The notes under the pieces: model-generated
The model's input: only the letters and a program-made list of their open reading frames with translations
Databases searched by the model: none
Told to the model about the DNA's origin: nothing
Position numbers and translations under genes: made by a program
Shown here: piece by piece, positions 15,432 to 24,229 of the stretch
How positions within the stretch are numbered: the first letter of the stretch is position 1
Layout of the letters: the number at the start of each line of letters is the position of its first letter
Source: Hyphomicrobium sp.
GTDB lineage: Bacteria > Pseudomonadota > Alphaproteobacteria > Rhizobiales > Hyphomicrobiaceae
NCBI RefSeq assembly: GCF_019753045.1
Contig: NZ_JAIELN010000007.1
Span: 124,001-188,000, forward strand
DNA: 64,000 nt
Direction of reading: 5' to 3'

Positions 15432-18002
15432 GTGGCACTACCAATTCTGCCGCTTCTGATGAGCGTCGGCGGCATGGTGCTGCAGATGCTGTTCGCGCCG
15501 AAGCCGAAGGACCAGTACGGTCCCCGGTTGTCGGACCTGAACGTGCCAGCAGTATCGCCCGGCAACCCGATCATTCGGCATTGGGGTACGATGAAGCTGA
15601 CGACCCAGGTCATTTGGGTGTCGCATCTCATAGAGACGAAGCACGTCCAGAAGGCCGGCGGCAAGGGCGGCATGATGGGCGGTGGCCCGAAGCAGATCAC
15701 GTACACGTATTCGGTAGACATCGCGCACGCCGTCTGTGCCGGTCCGGTGCATAAGCTGAACCGCATCTGGGCGAACCAGAAGCTGCTCTGGGTGCATCCC
15801 GATCTGCTTAAAAATGAGAAGCAGGCTTTCGAGGACGCCTATTACGCTGAAGGCACCCGGCTCCTCGACAACGACGTAGACCTCGAAGAGGCGTCAGTCG
15901 GGGCGTTCTTCTTTGCCTTCAACAATTACGAGCAGCACGAATACGATCTGTCGACGCGCAAGGAAGCTAAGAAGTTCATTAAGGAACATCCGATCGACCC
16001 GCCGAACGTGCCGAACGAAGCGCGCGTTAGCCTGATGATAGACCAGATGCTGTCGCCGCTCGACAAGGACAGCACGTACCGGAGCCTGAAGACGCGGTTC
16101 GACAATCTCGACATTTATCTTGGCTACGAAGACCAGCAGCCGAACTCGGTGATCGAAGGCTACAAGGGCGTCGGCTTCGTCTCGGGCTTCCGTGGCGTCT
16201 GCTATTTCGTCGTGCAGAACCTGCAGCTGGAAGACTTCGGCAACGCAATCCCGCAGTTCCAGGTGGAAGTCGTCAAGAAGGACGGCACCACGTATCTGCA
16301 TGAGATCGTGACAGACCTGTGCCTCGGCAGCGGGCTGGAGAACGACGAGTTCAACGCGACGTGCGGTCTGCCCGTTATCCCGGTGCTGGGCTTTGCCGTC
16401 ACGAACACGTCGTCGGCCCGATCGGTGCTCGAGGATCTGCAGAAGATTTACCCGTTCGATGGCCAGGAGACGAGCTACGTGCTCCGTTTCGACTGGATCG
16501 AACGCCGGCCGCGGGCTCTGATCCGGCGAGAAGACTTCGCGGCTCACATTTCCGGTGAAGACGTGCCGTCGATCGAGGACGTGTCGCGGACGCAAGACCT
16601 GGAGCTGCCGAAGCAGCTGAACCTGAAGTATCAGGAGCCTGCTCGAGCGTACTCTGCGAACACCGTCAAGGCGACGCGCCAGATCACGATCTCGAACCAG
16701 GTCGAAGACTATGACATTGCCATCGCTCTGAGCCGCGTCGAGGCGAAGTCGCGCATCGAAGACACGTTCGTCAACCGGCTGATGGCTCGGCGCACGTACA
16801 AGATCGTGCTGCCCAGAAAGTACGTCGTGATCGAACCCGGCGATCCGGTGCTGGTGCCCGAGGAGCACAACCCGAACCGCTTTTACGGGATGCTCGTCAC
16901 CTCGGTGACTATCGGAGCAAACGGCGTCCTGGAGTTCGAGCTGGCCGACCATCATTACCACACGCTCGTCAGCGCCACGGTCGAGTCCGACACCGAGGAG
17001 GGTGGAGGCACGATTGATTACTCGGCCCGCACTTACGCCTACATGCTCGACTGCCCTCTGCTGACGGACACGGAGAAGGACAATCCAGGCTATTACGTCG
17101 TCATGTCCGGCGCTCGCGGCACCTGGCAGGGCGGCACGCTGCTGGTCGACGTTTCCAGCGGTGGCACGGTCACGGCTTACGGCTTGACGCAGGAGGGCCA
17201 GGTCAACGGCTCGAACTGGTACACGGTCGTCAACGCCGAAGACTCGGCTCCGCACGGTTTCATCATGAACCAGCTCGGCCCGGCCGTGCCCGGCGTCTGG
17301 GATGTCGAGAACAAGATCATGTTCTGGAACGTCAACCAGATCGCGCTGTCGTCGGTGGCGAAGTCTGACCTGATCCAGAACGCGTTCAACCTGCTCATGG
17401 TCGGCGATGAACTGATCCAGTTCGCCAATGCCACCGACAAGGGCAACGGCGTCTGGCAGCTCGATACGCTGCTCCGCGGGCTTCGCGGCACGGACTGGGC
17501 AGTCGATAAGCATCTGGTCGGTGAACGCTGCCTCCGACTGACCCAGACCGTCACGAAGCGTGTCGAGCACGATTTCTCGCTCCTGAACAAGGAAGGGACG
17601 TATGAGGCGCTCTCGTTCGGTGACAGCACGGAAGACGTCGAAAGCTTCAAGTTCACGAACACCGGCAACAGCTTCCGGCCGTACACGCCGAACGTGAAGG
17701 TGGCCGAGAAGCGGGCGACCGATTTCTACATGCGCTGGATTTACCGTGCCCGGCAGAACGGGGTCTGGACGGATGGGGTGGATACGGCCCTAGACCAGCC
17801 ATACGAGAAATACGAGATCGACGTGATGAACGGTGCTACGGTCGTCCGGACTGTGCAATTAATTGCAAATCGCGAGTGGACGTACACCGAAGCGATGCAA
17901 GTAGAGGATTTCGGCGAAGCTCAGAATAGCGTCACGCTCAATCTGTTCCAGATGGGCGAGGTCGTCGGCCGGGGCTTCAAGAAAGTGGTGACGATAGCAT
18001 GA
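15432..18002 (+). CDS. Tail hub / host-specificity protein (GTA gp15, gpJ-like)
   Basis: This 856-residue protein starts at GTG 15432, two bases after the NlpC/P60 stop. It belongs to the large tail proteins of GTA gp15/lambda J type, which form the tip hub. Typical features are the opening LPLLMSVGGMVLQMLFAPK, the PGNPIIRHWGTMKL segment, VAGPVHKL-like AVCAGPVHKLNRIW, the PRKYVVIEPGDPV stretch and the TLLRGLRGTDWAV module at about residue 680. The C-terminal part holds a fibronectin-like domain where an operator palindrome encodes Val808-Gln-Leu-Ile-Ala812. Confidence 0.85.
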   Translation: MALPILPLLMSVGGMVLQMLFAPKPKDQYGPRLSDLNVPAVSPGNPIIRHWGTMKLTTQVIWVSHLIETKHVQKAGGKGGMMGGGPKQITYTYSVDIAHAVCAGPVHKLNRIWANQKLLWVHPDLLKNEKQAFEDAYYAEGTRLLDNDVDLEEASVGAFFFAFNNYEQHEYDLSTRKEAKKFIKEHPIDPPNVPNEARVSLMIDQMLSPLDKDSTYRSLKTRFDNLDIYLGYEDQQPNSVIEGYKGVGFVSGFRGVCYFVVQNLQLEDFGNAIPQFQVEVVKKDGTTYLHEIVTDLCLGSGLENDEFNATCGLPVIPVLGFAVTNTSSARSVLEDLQKIYPFDGQETSYVLRFDWIERRPRALIRREDFAAHISGEDVPSIEDVSRTQDLELPKQLNLKYQEPARAYSANTVKATRQITISNQVEDYDIAIALSRVEAKSRIEDTFVNRLMARRTYKIVLPRKYVVIEPGDPVLVPEEHNPNRFYGMLVTSVTIGANGVLEFELADHHYHTLVSATVESDTEEGGGTIDYSARTYAYMLDCPLLTDTEKDNPGYYVVMSGARGTWQGGTLLVDVSSGGTVTAYGLTQEGQVNGSNWYTVVNAEDSAPHGFIMNQLGPAVPGVWDVENKIMFWNVNQIALSSVAKSDLIQNAFNLLMVGDELIQFANATDKGNGVWQLDTLLRGLRGTDWAVDKHLVGERCLRLTQTVTKRVEHDFSLLNKEGTYEALSFGDSTEDVESFKFTNTGNSFRPYTPNVKVAEKRATDFYMRWIYRARQNGVWTDGVDTALDQPYEKYEIDVMNGATVVRTVQLIANREWTYTEAMQVEDFGEAQNSVTLNLFQMGEVVGRGFKKVVTIA
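17854..17867. promoter_or_regulatory. Operator-like palindrome, exact copy, inside the hub gene
   Basis: TGCAATTAATTGCA is read as V-Q-L-I-A, in the same phase as the 15,222 copy. It lies 132 bp upstream of the next start at 17,999. Confidence 0.8.
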
Positions 18003-19645
18003 CCGGGACGCCATTTTTCAACCTGCCTTTGATGTCGACGAACGATGCCCAGAAGGAGGTGTTGTTCAACGAGGCGATCATCGCATTCGACGTCATGGCG
18101 GCACGCATCGTCAAGAGCATCCGCACGACGCCTCCGGTCAGTCCCGTAACCGGCGACACGTACCTCGTCGGTGTCGGCGCGAGTGGCGCCTGGGCCGGCT
18201 CCGACAACAAGATCGCCTTCTATTTCAACGGCTGGCAGTTCCTGCCGACTGTTGCGAAGATGAAGATGTGGGTCAGCACGCCGGGCAGCTATTACACGTT
18301 CTCGGGCACCGCCTGGCTCGCCGATGCCACGCCGCCGATCAACACGCTCGACGACTTGGCCGACATTTCTCTGACGCCGCTACTCAACGGCGACATGCTG
18401 AAGTGGGACGCCGTGGCTTCGAGGTGGAAGAACTCGCCCTCGTCGTCGCTCACGTCGTTGAATGCGCTGACGGACGTCGAAGCTGGCACGCCCGGTGACG
18501 GCCAGGTGCTGTCGTATAATTCCACGGCGCACAAATGGGTTGCGGCAAGCCTGCCGACGCACACGGTAGTCGACCGGCTGCAAGACTTGACCGATGTCAA
18601 CTGGACCGGTGTCGGGAACAAGAAGATCCTGTCTTGGGACACGACGACCAACAAGGCGAAGTGGGTCGATCCTGTAAACCCGGTTCCCTCGACGCTCGCC
18701 GCGTTGTCCGACGTCAACATCGCTGGCGCAACAGCCAACGATGCGCTCGTCTACAACGGCGCGGTTTGGGGACCGTCGAAGCTCACGTACAATTATTCGT
18801 TCAAGAACATGACCGATGGACCGGGCACGCTGGCAGGCCATGCCGGCGAGTTCATGGTCGTCGATATCACCGAGAGCTTCCTCAAGTTCGTGTCTGTCGG
18901 CGAGCTGCTGGGCAACTCTGACATGAGGACCCAGAACCTTGCGGACATGGACGTCATCAACGGCGACAACGACCTAAATAAGGTTCCGCAGCTCTACAAG
19001 CAGAGCGGCAAGTACCGCTTCAAGTACACGACGCTGCCGACAATCCCTACGTATGCCGTGAAGAAGGACGGAACGAACGTCACGGCGGCGATGGCCTCGC
19101 TCAACTTTGCGGGCTTCAACGTCGCAAACAGCTCCAACAACGTAACCGTTTCGCCGATCCCGCTCGTCTGGCAGACGCAGAACGAAAATGTCAGCGGCCC
19201 GCAGGTGTCGAAGATCAACTTCCGTGGGCCGGGCGTTGGCGTCACGAACGTAGATGGTGTTCTTGAAGTCGAGGTAGCCGGTGCCGACTCGGGCGCTGGC
19301 GGCACGTACGACCTCGCCGTCTTTTATCCAGGCACGCTGGCTTCGGTTAGTCAGGAAGTGTTCCGTTTCCCGGCAATTCGGCCGTTCCGCATCCTCTCCA
19401 ACTTCAACGGCTCGCGCGGTTCGTGCGTCGTCAACCCGTCGTCCGAGGTCACGTTCACGGCGAAGAAGAACGGCACGAACGTGGGGACGATCAAGATCAG
19501 CAATACGGGCGTCTTCACCTTCAGCACGACCTCCGGCGGCGTAATCAACTTTGCGGCGGGCGACGTGTTCGAAGTCGTTGGACCCGCGATCCCAGACGGG
19601 GCGCTTGCCGATTTCTCAATCGCGATTGCGGGAGTTAAGACCTGA
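17999..19645 (+). CDS. DUF2793 tail fibre protein
   Basis: This 548-residue protein starts at ATG 17999, overlapping the hub stop. Residues 1-105 are DUF2793 (NLPLMSTNDAQKEVLFNEAI, TGDTYLVGVGASGAWAG, FYFNGWQFL), a module that attaches fibres to GTA-like tails. Residues about 113-265 contain four repeats around L-x-D-L-x-D/T-D, such as LDDLADIS, LNALTDVE, LQDLTDVN and LAALSDVN, each ending near xLxWD or xLxYN; these repeats build trimeric fibres. The rest is beta-rich and probably the receptor-facing tip. The three following genes are likely accessory tip proteins. Confidence 0.8.
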   Translation: MTGTPFFNLPLMSTNDAQKEVLFNEAIIAFDVMAARIVKSIRTTPPVSPVTGDTYLVGVGASGAWAGSDNKIAFYFNGWQFLPTVAKMKMWVSTPGSYYTFSGTAWLADATPPINTLDDLADISLTPLLNGDMLKWDAVASRWKNSPSSSLTSLNALTDVEAGTPGDGQVLSYNSTAHKWVAASLPTHTVVDRLQDLTDVNWTGVGNKKILSWDTTTNKAKWVDPVNPVPSTLAALSDVNIAGATANDALVYNGAVWGPSKLTYNYSFKNMTDGPGTLAGHAGEFMVVDITESFLKFVSVGELLGNSDMRTQNLADMDVINGDNDLNKVPQLYKQSGKYRFKYTTLPTIPTYAVKKDGTNVTAAMASLNFAGFNVANSSNNVTVSPIPLVWQTQNENVSGPQVSKINFRGPGVGVTNVDGVLEVEVAGADSGAGGTYDLAVFYPGTLASVSQEVFRFPAIRPFRILSNFNGSRGSCVVNPSSEVTFTAKKNGTNVGTIKISNTGVFTFSTTSGGVINFAAGDVFEVVGPAIPDGALADFSIAIAGVKT

Positions 19646-20706
19646 TGGCTATTCTTGTGATGGACGGCTTCGACGTCTACAACGACATCACCGATTTGAT
19701 TAGTTCCCCTGGCTGGACCTCGACGAACGGCAACCCTGTACAAGCTCAGGGTGGCTCGCTACCTCGAACGGGCGGTGCGTTTGGTGGGGCGGCCGTGCAG
19801 TTCGGCACGAGCAGCGTCGCCTACCCGCTTCAGAGGCAGTGCCCGTTCGACTACGACAAGACGTATGTCGCCAGCTTCTATTTCAAGACGACTGGGTTTC
19901 CGACCACGACGTACCCGCTATGCGGCGTCTACACGTCTTCGGGCACTCGGCTGTTCGGGCTGTTCATCACGAACACCGCCACGATTTCGGTCAGTGACCA
20001 GACCTCGAACTTCAGCGCGGCGGCAGCTTCGGTCCTGACTGCCAACTCGTTTTATCATATCGAAGTCAAGTTCAAGCTCGGCACGGCGGCGAACACCGGC
20101 ACGCTGGAGATCAGGGTGGGCGGCACCGTGATCTACACGCTCACCGGCTTGAATTTGTTCAACGCGAGCCCGGCCAGCGGTTTCCGTATTTTCAACCCGG
20201 CCACAGGCGTAATTGGCTGCTGGTATGACGATCTGGTCATTCTCGACAGCACGGGTGATGCGAACAATGATTATCTCGGCGGCATCCGCATCGACACGAT
20301 CCGCCCGAACGCGGACACGGCTCAGGCCAATTTCGCGCTGACGAGCGGAGCATCAGGCTACGCCCTGATCAACGACGCGTTCGGCTCGGCCGATACGACG
20401 GGGTATATCGAGTCGTACACAGTCGGCGCCAAATCGGAGTTTGAATTGTCTAACCTTGTCGGTGGTTCGAACGGCATCATGGCCGTGCAGCCGCGGATCA
20501 GAGCCACGAAGTCCGATGCCGGCTCACGTACCTATCGAGGCTATCTCAAGTCGGGTGCTGTTGCCGCGAACGGTCCGACGATCACGCCCGCTATCGGCTG
20601 GCTGTGGCACACGAACGGTATCTTCGAAAAGGCTCCAGACACCGAGGACGCGTGGACCGACAACGGCATCAACGCCTTGAAGCTCGGCCTCGAAGTCGTG
20701 TCGTAA
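19645..20706 (+). CDS. Adhesin-like tail protein, paralogue 2 of 3
   Basis: This 353-residue protein starts at ATG 19645, overlapping the fibre stop. It begins MAILVMDGFDVYND. The predicted beta-sandwich includes CPFDYDKTYVASFYF, LEIRVGGTVIYTLTGL and CWYDDLVILDSTG. The C-terminal half shares RATKSDAGSRTYRGYLKSG and the closing NALKLGLEVVS with the next gene. Such concanavalin A-like proteins are common surface-binding subunits in phage tails; the receptor is unknown. Confidence 0.62.
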   Translation: MAILVMDGFDVYNDITDLISSPGWTSTNGNPVQAQGGSLPRTGGAFGGAAVQFGTSSVAYPLQRQCPFDYDKTYVASFYFKTTGFPTTTYPLCGVYTSSGTRLFGLFITNTATISVSDQTSNFSAAAASVLTANSFYHIEVKFKLGTAANTGTLEIRVGGTVIYTLTGLNLFNASPASGFRIFNPATGVIGCWYDDLVILDSTGDANNDYLGGIRIDTIRPNADTAQANFALTSGASGYALINDAFGSADTTGYIESYTVGAKSEFELSNLVGGSNGIMAVQPRIRATKSDAGSRTYRGYLKSGAVAANGPTITPAIGWLWHTNGIFEKAPDTEDAWTDNGINALKLGLEVVS

Positions 20707-20716
20707 GGAGGCGCAG

Positions 20717-21772
20717 ATGGCGATCAGATTTTTCGACGGCCTTGGTAGTTACAAGACAACAGCTGAATTGAGTGCGGCCAAGAATAGCATCCTGTCAGGT
20801 GCTACAGCCATAAACACGAGCGGTGGACGCTTCGGGGGCGGTTGCGTCACAGTCGGGCCTCCTGCGTCTAATCCGTTGACGATTAACTTCGCCTCAGCCC
20901 TCAACACGCCCATTTACGTTGGCGCGGCGGTCAACTTCATCCAGGACGCTTCGCTCTCCGCGCGCAATTTTATGAACTTCTTTAGCTCTGGTGGGGCTGC
21001 AATGGGCTACGTCGGAGGCGTTCCGGCGACCGGCCAGTTGTACGTTGGCAACAAGTCCAACGTCATTCAGGGAGGCATCACGGTAGGTAATGCGCTTCAG
21101 CCGAACAGTTGGCACTGGCTGGAGGTGCGCTTCGTTCCGGGGTCGACCACGTCTAACGGCTCGATTGCCGTCCATGTCGACGGCTTGGAGGTCCTCAATG
21201 TGACTGGGATCGACACCAACCGCGGAACCGAGACGCTCGGCTCGATCCTATTTGGTGGCATTGTCAACAGCACCTCGAGCGGTAAGGTCGATGACCTCGT
21301 TATCTGGGATGAAACCGGCGATGTGGCGAACACTTGGCTTGGCGATATACGGATCGATGAACTGGTGCCGACTTCAAACGGCGCAGACCAGGATTGGGCA
21401 GCAAACACCGGACCGGCATGGGACGCTGTAAACGATACGCCATCTGCCGCCGACGACGACACCACGTACATTGCATCGAGCACGGTTGATGCGAAGTCGT
21501 CGTTCAACATTGCGCCTTTGAGCGGCGTTTCGGCCGCCGTCTATGGCGTGAAGGTCAGGGCACGGTCGAAGAAGTCGGATGCCGGAGCCAAGACAGTCAA
21601 GACCCTGATGAAGTCTGGCTCAACCGAAGTCCTAGACGCTGCCGCAGTCGATCCGACAACGGCCTACAACGCCGTCCATGGCGACATGAAGCTCGTCAAT
21701 CCGGACACGTCTGCGGTGTGGGATGATGCGTCGGTGAACGCGCTCAAGATCGGAGTAGCGGTGGCGTCATGA
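20717..21772 (+). CDS. Adhesin-like tail protein, paralogue 3 of 3
   Basis: This 351-residue protein starts at ATG 20717 behind AAGGAGG. It has the same plan as the previous gene: MAIRFFDGLGSYK at the start, VHVDGLEVLNVTGI and VDDLVIWDETGD in the middle, RSKKSDAGAKTVKTLMKSG and NALKIGVAVAS at the end. The conserved core is the DDLV/DDLY region plus a GDIRID segment; the first 150 residues have diverged, as expected if that part contacts the host. It overlaps the next gene by four bases. Confidence 0.62.
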   Translation: MAIRFFDGLGSYKTTAELSAAKNSILSGATAINTSGGRFGGGCVTVGPPASNPLTINFASALNTPIYVGAAVNFIQDASLSARNFMNFFSSGGAAMGYVGGVPATGQLYVGNKSNVIQGGITVGNALQPNSWHWLEVRFVPGSTTSNGSIAVHVDGLEVLNVTGIDTNRGTETLGSILFGGIVNSTSSGKVDDLVIWDETGDVANTWLGDIRIDELVPTSNGADQDWAANTGPAWDAVNDTPSAADDDTTYIASSTVDAKSSFNIAPLSGVSAAVYGVKVRARSKKSDAGAKTVKTLMKSGSTEVLDAAAVDPTTAYNAVHGDMKLVNPDTSAVWDDASVNALKIGVAVAS

Positions 21773-22077
21773 CGGATATCCGCACCACAGCACTTGAAGC
21801 GGAAGTCCTTCGGAAGCCGTCGCCAGAAGGACGTGTCACGGCGATAGAGGCCGAAGTCCTCAGAAGCGTGATCACGCCAGCTCGCGTCACGTCGGCTGCG
21901 GTTGAGGTTATGTCGACCCGCACAAGTGCGGCGAGGGCGTCATCGGTTGCGGTCGAGGTTCTTCGCGTGGCCAGCGTGAAGACGGCTCTCCAGACCACGT
22001 CGGCTGCAGTGGAGGTCCTCCGGAAACATCCGCCGATCTTGAACCGGCGTCGGGCCGTGGTGGTTGTCATCGGCTAG
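21769..22077 (+). CDS. Repeat protein of the phage tail ('RVT..VEVLR' repeats)
   Basis: This 102-residue protein consists almost wholly of five degenerate repeats of 17-20 residues around T-x-(x)-E-A/V-E-V-L-R, such as RVTAIEAEVLR, VTSAAVEVM, SSVAVEVLR and TSAAVEVLR. Similar V-T-Q-x-V-E-V-L repeats are known at the ends of many phage tail-fibre proteins. A diverged form occurs at the N-terminus of the DUF2460 protein (12,509). It is the last tail gene and is followed by two operator copies. The role is unknown; it may connect or multimerise tip proteins. Confidence 0.6.
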   Translation: MTDIRTTALEAEVLRKPSPEGRVTAIEAEVLRSVITPARVTSAAVEVMSTRTSAARASSVAVEVLRVASVKTALQTTSAAVEVLRKHPPILNRRRAVVVVIG

Positions 22078-22114
22078 CCGGGCCGCCATCGGTACCAGCG
22101 ACCGTCAACAGACG

Positions 22115-22128
22115 TGCAATTGATTGCG
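22115..22128. promoter_or_regulatory. Operator-like palindrome, two mismatches
   Basis: TGCAATTGATTGCG lies in the gap between the tail and lysis genes, with its centre 35 bp from the exact copy at 22,150. Confidence 0.55.
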
Positions 22129-22149
22129 ATCCCGGTTATCGGGCGTTTG

Positions 22150-22163
22150 TGCAATTAATTGCA
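22150..22163. promoter_or_regulatory. Operator-like palindrome, exact copy, before the endolysin gene
   Basis: TGCAATTAATTGCA lies 20 bp upstream of the endolysin ATG. No good promoter is seen between it and the gene. Confidence 0.85.
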
Positions 22164-22183
22164 ATCGACGTCTGAGGTTCCCG

Positions 22184-23356
22184 ATGGTCACGAAAAATGA
22201 GCTTTTCAGGTTAGCTCCGGGAGCCCGCCATGACCTGGTGCAGGCGATCGTCGACAATTGGGGCGTCGCCGTAGCTGCCGGGCTGACGAAGCCCAGGCGC
22301 ATCCGCCAGTTCCTCGCCAACATCTGCGCCGAGACAGGCGGCCTCTCGATCCTCGAAGAGAGCATGAATTACCGGACGACCGCGCGTCTCCGCCAAATCT
22401 GGCCGACCCGGTTCAAGACGAACGCGGCAGCAGCGCCTTTCGTAGGCCAGCCGATCAAGCTCGCTCAGAAGGTCTACGGCGGCCGTATGGGCAACGCGCC
22501 GGCCCCGTCGCTCGACGGCTGGACGTACCGCGGTGGCGGCATGATGCAGACGACCGGCCGCGAAGGCTATCGCGACATCGGCTTCGAAAACAATCCCGAC
22601 GCACTCCGTAAAGACCCGGCGATCGCCTTCAAGACGGCGGTGCAGGAGTGGGTAGATTACAAGCTCAACCCGGCGGCTGACCGCTACGACACGGTTGCTG
22701 TCAGGAAGCGCATCAACGGCGGACTCAACGGCATCGCCGAAGTCCGTCACTTCCTGCAGGTCGCTGAGGGTATCTGGCCGGACGATGCTCGGCTGGTGAC
22801 GGAGTATACGTCTCAAACGCCCGCACAAGCAGATACGGCAGCCAAGCTGGAACGTGAACGCGTCCGCGCCGTCCAGAAGAGGCTGATCAAGCTCGGTTAC
22901 ACCGAAGTCGGTGAAGCTGATGGTCTCAACGGCAAGTTCACGCGTGCCGCGATCCTCGCCTTCCGTGACGACAACGGCCTGCCGCCCGGCGACATCGACG
23001 ACACGCTCAAGCAGGCGCTGGCAACGGCTCCAAAGCGCCGGATCGCAGACGATCTGCCGAACCTCTCGGCAAAGGCCGCCCGCAGGTTGGCGCCCGAGCT
23101 GAAGGCGAACTTCATCACGAAGATCTTCAGCGCGTTCTCGGCGATCACCGCTGCCATCAGCGCTTTCTTCAAGGGCGTCCTCGATCAGTTCGCGGATGCC
23201 AAGAGCATGGTCGAGCCGCTCCAGGAGTACCTCTACGACGTACCCGGCTGGGTGTGGCTCAGCATCGTCTTCTCCGCCTCCGTAGGTCTCTGGCTGGTCG
23301 CTCACAAGGGCGAAGTCGAAGGCATTGAAGCTGTCCGAACCGGCAAGCGCCGCTAA
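22184..23356 (+). CDS. Endolysin: GH19 lysozyme + peptidoglycan-binding domain + C-terminal membrane segment
   Basis: This 390-residue protein starts at ATG 22184 behind TGAGG. Residues about 10-210 are GH19 (chitinase-like lysozyme): ICAETGGL with Glu50, LEESMNYR with Glu58/59, VYGGRMGN, GWTYRGGGMMQTTGR and RKRINGGLNG. A peptidoglycan-binding domain follows at about 222-290 (VQKRLIKLGY, DGLNGKFTRAAILAF). The C-terminal 80 residues add an amphipathic stretch and one clear membrane segment at about 355-375 (GWVWLSIVFSASVGLWLVAH), which is unusual for an endolysin and may hold it at the membrane. It cuts cell-wall glycan at lysis. Confidence 0.88.
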   Translation: MVTKNELFRLAPGARHDLVQAIVDNWGVAVAAGLTKPRRIRQFLANICAETGGLSILEESMNYRTTARLRQIWPTRFKTNAAAAPFVGQPIKLAQKVYGGRMGNAPAPSLDGWTYRGGGMMQTTGREGYRDIGFENNPDALRKDPAIAFKTAVQEWVDYKLNPAADRYDTVAVRKRINGGLNGIAEVRHFLQVAEGIWPDDARLVTEYTSQTPAQADTAAKLERERVRAVQKRLIKLGYTEVGEADGLNGKFTRAAILAFRDDNGLPPGDIDDTLKQALATAPKRRIADDLPNLSAKAARRLAPELKANFITKIFSAFSAITAAISAFFKGVLDQFADAKSMVEPLQEYLYDVPGWVWLSIVFSASVGLWLVAHKGEVEGIEAVRTGKRR

Positions 23357-23373
23357 CAGAAAGGTACTGAAAG

Positions 23374-23523
23374 ATGCTTGAGTTCCTAGTCGTCGTGCAC
23401 TTCGCGGCCCTCGTGGTCTGCAATCTCCGCAAGCCCAGCTCGACGTCGACGAGCAAGTTCGCGAAGGCGTACCCGTACATCCGTCTCGTCGCCGGCCTCG
23501 TCACCGACAAGGTGGGCAAATGA
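23374..23523 (+). CDS. Small membrane protein of the lysis cassette
   Basis: This 49-residue protein starts at ATG 23374 behind AAAGGTACTGAAAG. It has one N-terminal hydrophobic segment (FLVVVHFAALVVC) and a basic C-terminal part. Its stop overlaps the ATG of the next gene. Position directly after the endolysin suggests a holin or spanin-related role, but there is no diagnostic motif. Confidence 0.5.
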   Translation: MLEFLVVVHFAALVVCNLRKPSSTSTSKFAKAYPYIRLVAGLVTDKVGK

Positions 23524-23810
23524 CCTGGCTCTATGGCGGACTGAGCGCGATCATCATGTACGTCGGCGTGCTGGCGTACTCGAACATCAACAAGATTGCG
23601 ACGCTCTCGACCGAGCTCGCCGAGGCGAAGCACAAGCTCAACCTGACCGATTACCGGGAGGCCAGCTTCCGTCGAATGACCGACCGTCGTGATCGAGCGA
23701 TCGCGGCGTCTCAGTGCGCCAAGCAGATCCAGTACTGGGTCCGCCACCCGGACGAAATCCCGAAGAAGTTTGCCCCGTTCAAACAGCTCGAGCCCGAAAA
23801 CACAAGGTAA
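23520..23810 (+). CDS. Possible inner-membrane spanin-like protein
   Basis: This 96-residue protein has an N-terminal membrane segment (WLYGGLSAIIMYVGVLAY), a short coiled-coil stretch (LSTELAEAKHKLN) and a basic region. Rz-type i-spanins have this plan: membrane anchor, then periplasmic coiled coil. It follows the endolysin with only one small gene between. No o-spanin lipoprotein is seen in or near it, so the call is tentative. Confidence 0.45.
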   Translation: MTWLYGGLSAIIMYVGVLAYSNINKIATLSTELAEAKHKLNLTDYREASFRRMTDRRDRAIAASQCAKQIQYWVRHPDEIPKKFAPFKQLEPENTR

Positions 23811-23843
23811 GCCGTGAGCAATTGAGCAGGCAGGAGGGCGGCC

Positions 23844-24212
23844 ATGGTCGTCACGCTCGTTGGGACGTCACTGGCGGTCTTTTACACGCCGCCGTCGAAA
23901 GAAGCCAGGTTTGGGAAGTTTAAGATGCCACAGATCAAGGCTGAAATTTCGATAGGCAACATCCTGTCGATGGCGGTGTCGATGGTCGCACTGTTGTCGA
24001 TGGTTGTTACCGTTGCCGTATTCGGCACGCAGCTCCGTTCCGACGTCGATCGCCACGAGCGGTCGATCTCCGACATCCATCTCCAGCTCGCCAAACAGAT
24101 CCAGACGAACGAACAGAACATCAAGGCGCTGGCCGAGATCAGCGTCGACCTGAAGTACATGCGCGAGGCGCTGAGCCGTCTCGAAAATCGCGAGTCACGT
24201 AGAGCACCGTAG
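23844..24212 (+). CDS. Membrane protein with coiled coil, holin candidate
   Basis: This 122-residue protein starts at ATG 23844 behind a strong AGGAGG. It has a short hydrophobic N-terminus and a clear membrane segment at about residues 39-60 (NILSMAVSMVALLSMVVTV), then a charged coiled coil (ERSISDIHLQLAKQIQTN). This fits a one-segment holin or a membrane-bound regulator of lysis. It closes the lysis cassette. Confidence 0.5.
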   Translation: MVVTLVGTSLAVFYTPPSKEARFGKFKMPQIKAEISIGNILSMAVSMVALLSMVVTVAVFGTQLRSDVDRHERSISDIHLQLAKQIQTNEQNIKALAEISVDLKYMREALSRLENRESRRAP

Positions 24213-24229
24213 GAAGAAAAGGCGTTGGA

